DNA of 64,000 nucleotides, from the NCBI GenBank assembly GCA_035517615.1, contig DATIYM010000008.1:1-64000 (forward strand), written 5' to 3'. Positions 58,992-64,000 of this stretch are shown piece by piece. How positions within the stretch are numbered: the first letter of the stretch is position 1; each line of letters opens with the position of its first letter. A model generated the notes under the pieces. The model saw only the letters and a program-made list of their open reading frames with translations, was not told the origin of the DNA and made no database searches. The stretch is from AG25 sp035517615. GTDB taxonomy: Bacteria; Gemmatimonadota; Gemmatimonadetes; Gemmatimonadales; GWC2-71-9. The translations under genes and the position numbers were made by a program.

Positions 58992-60079
58992 GTGACCGCC
59001 GCTGTCCCCGCTGCGGCGCGTTGTATGGTGGTGCAGCCCGGTTCTGTTCGCGCGACGGTAGTCTCCTGGTCGAAGTGCAGCGGCCTCCCCAGCCTGCCGC
59101 GCCGCCGGACTCCGCGTCCGACAGCGGCACCGGTGTTCGTACGCCTCCCACGCCGCGCCCCGCGCTCGAGCGAGCCTCGAATTTGTCGGGCCAGGTCCTC
59201 GATGACCGGTATCAGGTCCAGAAGAAGCTCGGCGAGGGCGGAATGTCGTTCGTCTATCTTGCCCGCGAGGTCGCAACCGGCCATGACGTGGCGATCAAGG
59301 TGCTCTCCCCCAGGCTCGCGAGCGACCGGAGCTCGGTCGAGCGTCTGCGGCGGGAAGCGGGCCTCGCGATGCGCCTGGACCATCCCAACGTCTGCCGGAT
59401 CATGCGGCTCGGCGAATCCGAAGACGGCCTGATCTATCTCGTCATGCCCTTCTTGAAGGGCGAGCTGCTCTCGGATCGTGAAGTGCGCGAAGGACCGATG
59501 GCGTTGGAGCTCGGTGTCACGATTCTCCGTCAGGTGTGCGCGGGCCTGCATCACGCGCACGAGCTGCAGATCATCCATCGCGACCTGAAGCCCGAGAACA
59601 TCATGCTGGTGCAGGAGGACGGCCGTCCCGAGCGGGCGGTCGTCATGGATTTCGGCCTCGCCAAGGAGCGCCGCGCCGACCCGGCGATCGCCAAGCTCAC
59701 GGCGACGGGAATTATCCTGGGGACACCCGAGTTCATGAGCCCGGAGCAAATTCGCGGCAAGCCGCTCGACGCGCGCTCCGATATCTACGCGCTCGGGATC
59801 ATGGCGTTCGAGATGTTCTCGGGAAAGCTGCCGTTTCAGGGGCGAAACGCCCAGGAAATGATGGTCGCCCGCCTGCGCGGACAACCGCTCATGCTGCGAC
59901 AATTTCGGTCCGATCTGCCCGCTTCGCTCGAGAAGGCGCTGGCGCGCGCGATGGCCACGAGCCCCGACGCGCGCTTCGCGACCGCGCTCGAGTTCGCCGC
60001 GGCGCTCGACATCCCGTCCACTCAGCCCTCGTCCTCTTCACCCGGCATCCTCGGCAAGCTCAAGGAGAAGCTGACGTAA
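58988..60079 (+). CDS. Cytosolic Ser/Thr protein kinase with zinc ribbon
   Basis: A 363-residue Hanks-type kinase. An N-terminal zinc ribbon (CPRCGALYGGAARFC) and a Pro-rich linker precede the kinase domain: GEGGMSFVY at 82-90, Lys104 (VAIKV), HRDLKPEN with catalytic Asp199, DFG with Asp221 and GTPEFMSPE. No membrane helix follows, unlike PknB, so it is cytosolic. It starts at a GTG overlapping the cyclase stop. The target is not predictable. The TAA overlaps the E1 alpha frame by four bases. Confidence 0.93.
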   Translation: MSDRRCPRCGALYGGAARFCSRDGSLLVEVQRPPQPAAPPDSASDSGTGVRTPPTPRPALERASNLSGQVLDDRYQVQKKLGEGGMSFVYLAREVATGHDVAIKVLSPRLASDRSSVERLRREAGLAMRLDHPNVCRIMRLGESEDGLIYLVMPFLKGELLSDREVREGPMALELGVTILRQVCAGLHHAHELQIIHRDLKPENIMLVQEDGRPERAVVMDFGLAKERRADPAIAKLTATGIILGTPEFMSPEQIRGKPLDARSDIYALGIMAFEMFSGKLPFQGRNAQEMMVARLRGQPLMLRQFRSDLPASLEKALARAMATSPDARFATALEFAAALDIPSTQPSSSSPGILGKLKEKLT

Positions 60080-61212
60080 AGCGGTTCCCGTCCTTCGATC
60101 CACCCGAATACGTCGCATGGCGGCCGGATGCGAAACTGGTCCGCGCCTACCGGGACACGCTCGCGCGAGACCCGGAGCGCGAACGGATCATCCGCACGCT
60201 ATCCCGTGACGCGCTGCTCGAGCTCTACGCCGGATTGCTGCGCGCCCGCCTGCACGACATTCAGCTGCAGCGCTGGGTCCGGGGCGGGATTCTGTCCAAG
60301 GCGTGGCTGGGCACGGGCGAGGAGGCCACGACCGTGGGCCCCGTCCACGCGTTGCGCCGGGCTCACGTTGATCCTGCAATAGGCGACGGGGACGGCGACG
60401 TCGCGGCGCCGATGATTCGGAATGCGTCGGCGTGCCGGGAGCTGGGCATGCCGCTCGCCGACATGTTTCGCGCCTATCTCGGAACCGCCGACTCGCCCTC
60501 GGGAGGACGCGACCTGCACGTGGGCGATTTCCACCGCGGTGTGCTGCAGCCGATCTCGCACGTGGGAGACATGGTCCCGGTGATTGCGGGTGTGGCGCTC
60601 GCGTTCAAGATGCGCGGGGCAGCACGGGTCGCGCTGACGTGGATTGGCGACGGCTCGACCAAGAGCGCCGCGGTGCACGAAGGTTTGAACCTTGCCGCGG
60701 TCGCCCGCGTTCCGGCCATCTTTGTGATCCAGAACAATCAGGTCGCGCTCGGGACGCGCCTGTCGCAGCACCACTTGGCGCCGGATTTCCGCGAATGGCC
60801 CGGAAGCTACGGCATGTGGGGCGCGGCGTTCGACGGCAATAACGTGCTCGATGCGTACGCGGCCACGGCGCTGGCGGTCGCCCGCTGCCGCAGCGGGGGG
60901 GGACCGGCCATGCTGCTTGCTGAAACATTCCGGATGGGCGGCCACGCGACCCACGATGAGGCCGAGGCGCGGGCCACTGTTCCCGCGGCCCTGTTCGAGC
61001 AATGGGGTCTCCGCGACCCGATCGGGCTCTACGAGGAGTACTTGAAGGGGGAGGGGACGAGCGAATCCGACCTGCGAAACGTAGAAGCGGCAGTGACCGC
61101 GGAAGTCGAGGCCGCGGCGCAGGACGCCCTCGCGAGCCGCGACCTCCTCCCCGACGCCGGGCGGCTCGTCGAATATGTGTATGCGGGAACTTCGCCGCGA
61201 GCGCGGCAGTAG
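60076..61212 (+). CDS. 2-oxoacid dehydrogenase E1 alpha subunit
   Basis: A 378-residue thiamine-diphosphate enzyme, E1 alpha of a pyruvate/branched-chain 2-oxoacid dehydrogenase type. The cofactor motif is GDGSTKSAAVHEGLNLAAV to VIQNN; the lid region holds ETFRMGGHATHDEAEA. No E1 beta gene is seen in the window. The start is uncertain: the conserved N-terminus (RFPSFDPPEYVAW) begins at a GTA codon overlapping the kinase TAA, with no ATG, GTG or TTG until a TTG at 60232. I chose the GTA position as most likely to match homologues. Confidence 0.85.
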   Translation, partial: VKRFPSFDPPEYVAWRPDAKLVRAYRDTLARDPERERIIRTLSRDALLELYAGLLRARLHDIQLQRWVRGGILSKAWLGTGEEATTVGPVHALRRAHVDPAIGDGDGDVAAPMIRNASACRELGMPLADMFRAYLGTADSPSGGRDLHVGDFHRGVLQPISHVGDMVPVIAGVALAFKMRGAARVALTWIGDGSTKSAAVHEGLNLAAVARVPAIFVIQNNQVALGTRLSQHHLAPDFREWPGSYGMWGAAFDGNNVLDAYAATALAVARCRSGGGPAMLLAETFRMGGHATHDEAEARATVPAALFEQWGLRDPIGLYEEYLKGEGTSESDLRNVEAAVTAEVEAAAQDALASRDLLPDAGRLVEYVYAGTSPRARQ

Positions 61213-61248
61213 ATTCCATGCCCGAGATGGGAATGGGAGCGAGGAGCT

Positions 61249-62067
61249 ATGGGGCAGAAACAACGCTGGGCATCGGGGGGTCTCGCCCTCGGCATCGCCG
61301 CCACGTTCGTACTGGCCCGTCCCGCTCCGCGTATTCCCGACCAGCACGGCGAGTACATCAAGTATCTGAGTGGGGGCGACAGCATCACGGCGTACATCGT
61401 GTATCCGGAGCGGTCCGATGCGGCGCCGGCGATCGTCGTGATCCACGAGATTTTCGGGCTGACGGACTTCGTGCGCAATGCGGCCGAGCGGCTGGCCCGC
61501 GAAGGCTATGTGGTGATTGCGCCCGACCTGTTGTCGCGGCGGGGCGGCACACCCCCGAGCGCCGACAGCGCTCGGCGTCTCATCGCGACATTGAACACCG
61601 ACACGATCATGCGGGACCTGGATGGCGCCGTGGACCTGCTGCAATCGCTCAGATCCGTGCGGGCGGGGTCGATCGGCGTGATCGGGTTCTGCTGGGGCGG
61701 GGGTGAGAGCTTCCTCTACGCCGCACACAACCACAAGCTCGCGACGTTCGTCGTCTGCTATGGCCCCACGCCCAAGTACGACGATATCATGTGGCTGCGG
61801 ACTCCGGGCTTTGGGGTCTACGCCGACAAGGACGCCCGGATCACCCAGACGCTCCAGGATCTGTCCGTCGTCATCGACCAAAATCACATACCATACAAAT
61901 TCAAAGTCTATCCCAATGTCGGGCATGGGTTCCTGCGCACTCGCGAAGATCCAAAAATGGCCGACCAGGCATGGACCGACATTTACCATTTCTTCCAGGC
62001 GCAGTTTGGGGGCAACTTCGAAAGACGGCCGACCTACATGCCACCTGGAGCCGCTCCACCCCGCTGA
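61249..62067 (+). CDS. Exported dienelactone-hydrolase-family protein
   Basis: A 272-residue alpha/beta hydrolase. Signal-like N-terminus (WASGGLALGIAATFVLARPAP). The nucleophile is Cys148 (GFCWGGG), as in dienelactone hydrolase; the Asp is in VYADKDARI and the His in NVGHGFL. HEIFGLTDFVRNAAERLAREGYVV is the oxyanion-region pattern. It follows the E1 alpha gene by 36 bases. Substrate unknown. Confidence 0.9.
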   Translation: MGQKQRWASGGLALGIAATFVLARPAPRIPDQHGEYIKYLSGGDSITAYIVYPERSDAAPAIVVIHEIFGLTDFVRNAAERLAREGYVVIAPDLLSRRGGTPPSADSARRLIATLNTDTIMRDLDGAVDLLQSLRSVRAGSIGVIGFCWGGGESFLYAAHNHKLATFVVCYGPTPKYDDIMWLRTPGFGVYADKDARITQTLQDLSVVIDQNHIPYKFKVYPNVGHGFLRTREDPKMADQAWTDIYHFFQAQFGGNFERRPTYMPPGAAPPR

Positions 62068-62082
62068 TCGACGAGCAGCCTG

Positions 62083-63324
62083 ATGCGCCTGCTCTTCCTC
62101 CTGCTGTTCGCGGCACCGCAGTTCCTGATCTATCGCTACCTGTACGAACGGCTTCCCAATCCCACGCGGCCGAGGCAGGCGCGCGCCGTGCGTCTCGGCC
62201 TCGGCGCCGTGTTCGCGTTCTTCAACTTCCCCTGGCTGTTTGTTGCGCACCGCGTGCTGTTCGGATCGGTCTGGGGCGCGACCTGGATACCGATGGTTGG
62301 GCCGTTTGTGGCCTGGCAGCTGCTCGGATGGATGTTTGCGGCGTTTGTGTCGGTGTACCTGCTGACAAAAGGAGTGCTCTGGCTGGTCGGCGCGGCCGAA
62401 CGTCGGCTCCGCGGGCAGGTAGACCCGCTGGTCGCGTTCGAGTTGTCCAACGCGCCCGAGGTTCGCGTGTCACGCCGGCAATTTCTGGCCCGTGCGACCT
62501 ATACCTACGCGGCCGCCGGTACGGCGCTCTCGGCATACGGGATCTGGAGCGCGTACGCGATGCCGAGCATCACGCGCCGGGTCCTCGGCTTTCCGAATCT
62601 TCCCGTGGAGTTCGATGGCCTGCGTGTGTTGCACCTGTCGGACTTGCACGCGGGACCTCATCTCGGGTTCGACAAGATGCAGGAGATCGTGGCGCAAGCG
62701 AACGCCTTACGGCCTGATCTCATCCTGCAGACCGGTGACATGATCGACAGCTCGACATCGTACATCCCGTCGTACGTCCGCGCATTTCGCGACTTGTGGG
62801 CGCCGCTCGGCTGCGTGACGGTGCTCGGCAATCACGATCACTACACCGGCGCCGAAGCCGTGACGCACGGTGTGAAGAACGCGGGCCAGATTTTTCTGAA
62901 CAATCGCTGCCACGTGATCGAACGCGGGGGCGCGCTCCTCGCCTTGCTGGGGATCGACGACCCCGAAAACTGGAAGGCCGACGACCCGCAACCCGAATAC
63001 GTCGACGCCGCATTGCGCCGCGCTCCGCCGGAAGCGTTCAGGATTCTGCTGGCGCATCGGCCCGGCGCATGGGATTCCGCCGTCCCACGCGGGATTCCCC
63101 TCACGCTAGCCGGTCATATTCACGGGGGGCAGCTTTACCTTCCGGTACTTGGATGGTCGCCCGGGCGGCTCATCACGAAGTACGTGATGGGCCATTTCCA
63201 GCGCCAAGCAAGCCAGCTCTACGTAAGTCGTGGAATCGGCGTGGTGGGCGTGCCGATCAGGATATTCGTGCCACCGGAGATCGAATTGTTCGAGCTGCGA
63301 CGGACCGGGAGCGCCGCGTCATGA
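62083..63324 (+). CDS. Membrane metallophosphoesterase (YkuE-like)
   Basis: A 413-residue calcineurin-like phosphoesterase. Residues 1-120 have three or four membrane helices; RRQFLARATYTYAAAG is a Tat-like twin-Arg segment. The catalytic domain has HLSDLHAG (DxH), LQTGDMID, GNHDHY, LAHRP and GHIHGGQ, the five metal motifs. It resembles YkuE-type enzymes, which act on phospholipids or UDP-lipids outside the membrane. The stop overlaps the next ATG (ATGA). Confidence 0.9.
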   Translation: MRLLFLLLFAAPQFLIYRYLYERLPNPTRPRQARAVRLGLGAVFAFFNFPWLFVAHRVLFGSVWGATWIPMVGPFVAWQLLGWMFAAFVSVYLLTKGVLWLVGAAERRLRGQVDPLVAFELSNAPEVRVSRRQFLARATYTYAAAGTALSAYGIWSAYAMPSITRRVLGFPNLPVEFDGLRVLHLSDLHAGPHLGFDKMQEIVAQANALRPDLILQTGDMIDSSTSYIPSYVRAFRDLWAPLGCVTVLGNHDHYTGAEAVTHGVKNAGQIFLNNRCHVIERGGALLALLGIDDPENWKADDPQPEYVDAALRRAPPEAFRILLAHRPGAWDSAVPRGIPLTLAGHIHGGQLYLPVLGWSPGRLITKYVMGHFQRQASQLYVSRGIGVVGVPIRIFVPPEIELFELRRTGSAAS

Positions 63325-64000
63325 GATCCGTACGGATGCTCGTCTTGGGAGCCGGCTTGCAAGGGTCGGCATGCGCCTTCGATCTCCTGCAACACGAGCA
63401 TGTCGAGCAGGTAACGCTGGCGGACTCGAGGACCGACCGGCTTCCGGCGCTGCTCAAACCCTACAGCGGCAAGCGACTCGAGCTCGTGAAGGTCGACGTC
63501 CAGGACCGGGCGAGCCTCGCGTCGGTGATGCGGGGCCAGGGCGCCGTGCTCTGCGCGCTTCCCTATTACCACAATCTCGAAGTCACGCACGCCGCGATCG
63601 AATTGGGCATTCCGGCGTCGGACCTGGGCGGCAACACCGAGATCGTGTTCCAGCAGCGCAAACTCGATGCGGAGGCGAAAGCCAAAGGCATTTCGGTCAT
63701 CCCCGACTGCGGGCTCGCGCCGGGGATGGTGAACATCCTCGCGGCCGAAGGCATCCGGCGGCTGGGAGGTGCCGAGAGCGTGAAGATTTTCGTGGGCGGC
63801 CTGCCGCAGCATCCCGAGCCGCCATTGAACTACCAGATCGTGTATTCGCTCGAAGGCGCCCTCGACTATTACACGACGCCCTCATGGGTGCTGCGCGAGG
63901 CCCGCCCCGCGCGGGTGGACGCGCTGTCGGAAGTCGAACCCGTCTCGTTTCCTCCGCCGGTCGGCGTCCTCGAAGCCTTCCACACGGGCGGCGGAATTTC
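63321..64000 (+). CDS. Saccharopine/lysine dehydrogenase family, partial
   Basis: The gene runs off the window end; 226 codons are visible. It begins at the ATG overlapping the phosphoesterase stop. The N-terminus is a Rossmann domain: MLVLGAGLQGSACAFDLLQH, then VTLADSRTDRLPALLKPY. A middle segment has DLGGNTEIVFQQRKLDAEAKAKG and PDCGLAPGMVNILA, as in lysine 6-dehydrogenase and saccharopine-dehydrogenase-like proteins. It may oxidise lysine or a related amine. The C-terminal domain is not seen. Confidence 0.85.
   Translation, partial: MRSVRMLVLGAGLQGSACAFDLLQHEHVEQVTLADSRTDRLPALLKPYSGKRLELVKVDVQDRASLASVMRGQGAVLCALPYYHNLEVTHAAIELGIPASDLGGNTEIVFQQRKLDAEAKAKGISVIPDCGLAPGMVNILAAEGIRRLGGAESVKIFVGGLPQHPEPPLNYQIVYSLEGALDYYTTPSWVLREARPARVDALSEVEPVSFPPPVGVLEAFHTGGGI

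Noticed and set aside
1..64000. CRISPR arrays, rRNA operons or insertion sequences
   Set aside because: No regularly spaced repeats, rRNA-like stretches or transposase genes were seen on either strand.

Overview
The window is GC-rich bacterial chromosome with very dense coding. The gene set includes a lipoprotein/outer-membrane style of export signals, a Big2 plus PD40 surface protein, two-subunit 2-oxoacid dehydrogenase parts and the EF-G-like second elongation factor. It resembles Gemmatimonadota or a neighbouring phylum; this is an inference from protein flavour only, because the window has no rRNA gene. Most junctions inside operons are ATGA, GTGA or similar 4-base overlaps. Starts were therefore chosen by overlap and Shine-Dalgarno rather than by longest ORF.

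Bases 1 to about 10002 are the right part of an integrated phage-like element. It carries a ribbon-helix-helix protein, two related coiled-coil proteins, an HNH endonuclease, small and large terminase subunits, three unknown proteins (one perhaps a tail-tip remnant), an oppositely oriented small lipoprotein, and a regulator-integrase operon. It ends in a 42-base copy of the 3' half of tRNA-Cys (anticodon GCA), which I read as attR. The intact tRNA-Cys and the left boundary should lie upstream of the window. No portal, capsid or protease gene is seen, so the element is a satellite or a deleted prophage.

Bases 10396 to 29398 are host core: glnK-amtB, an outer-membrane protein, a beta-CASP nuclease, aconitase, a PAS/GAF histidine kinase, an SDR, an ABC exporter, a DinB protein, an HtrA protease, an MFS exporter and an EF-G-like GTPase. 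Bases 29395 to 37735 are minus-strand. They hold a geranylgeranyl-reductase-like flavoprotein with an alcohol dehydrogenase, then a tight four-gene set (two ATP-grasp ligases, a GNAT and a lysine 2,3-aminomutase-like radical SAM enzyme) that looks like an uncharacterised beta-lysine ligation/acetylation pathway, then ThyX and a FAD-linked oxidase.

Bases 38618 to 50519 are a long minus-strand run: membrane and lipoproteins, 3-hydroxyacyl-CoA dehydrogenase, SPFH protein, thiolase, an isopropylmalate-dehydrogenase-like enzyme, dCMP deaminase, an RNase HI homologue lacking two catalytic acids, Usp, SelD and an amidohydrolase. SelD reads through an in-frame UGA at its catalytic position and is very probably a selenoprotein; a plain ORF call truncates it.

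Bases 50688 to 64000 are plus-strand. They hold a Big2/PD40 exported protein, a zinc-type dehydrogenase, then a gyrA-led operon (gyrA, PLP-dependent dehydratase, REC-GAF-GGDEF cyclase, Ser/Thr kinase, E1 alpha) behind a good sigma70-like promoter with an inverted repeat around its -10. A dienelactone hydrolase, a membrane metallophosphoesterase and a truncated saccharopine/lysine dehydrogenase follow. Three genes in the window (40666, 50040, 60076) have no ordinary start codon where homology or context wants one.
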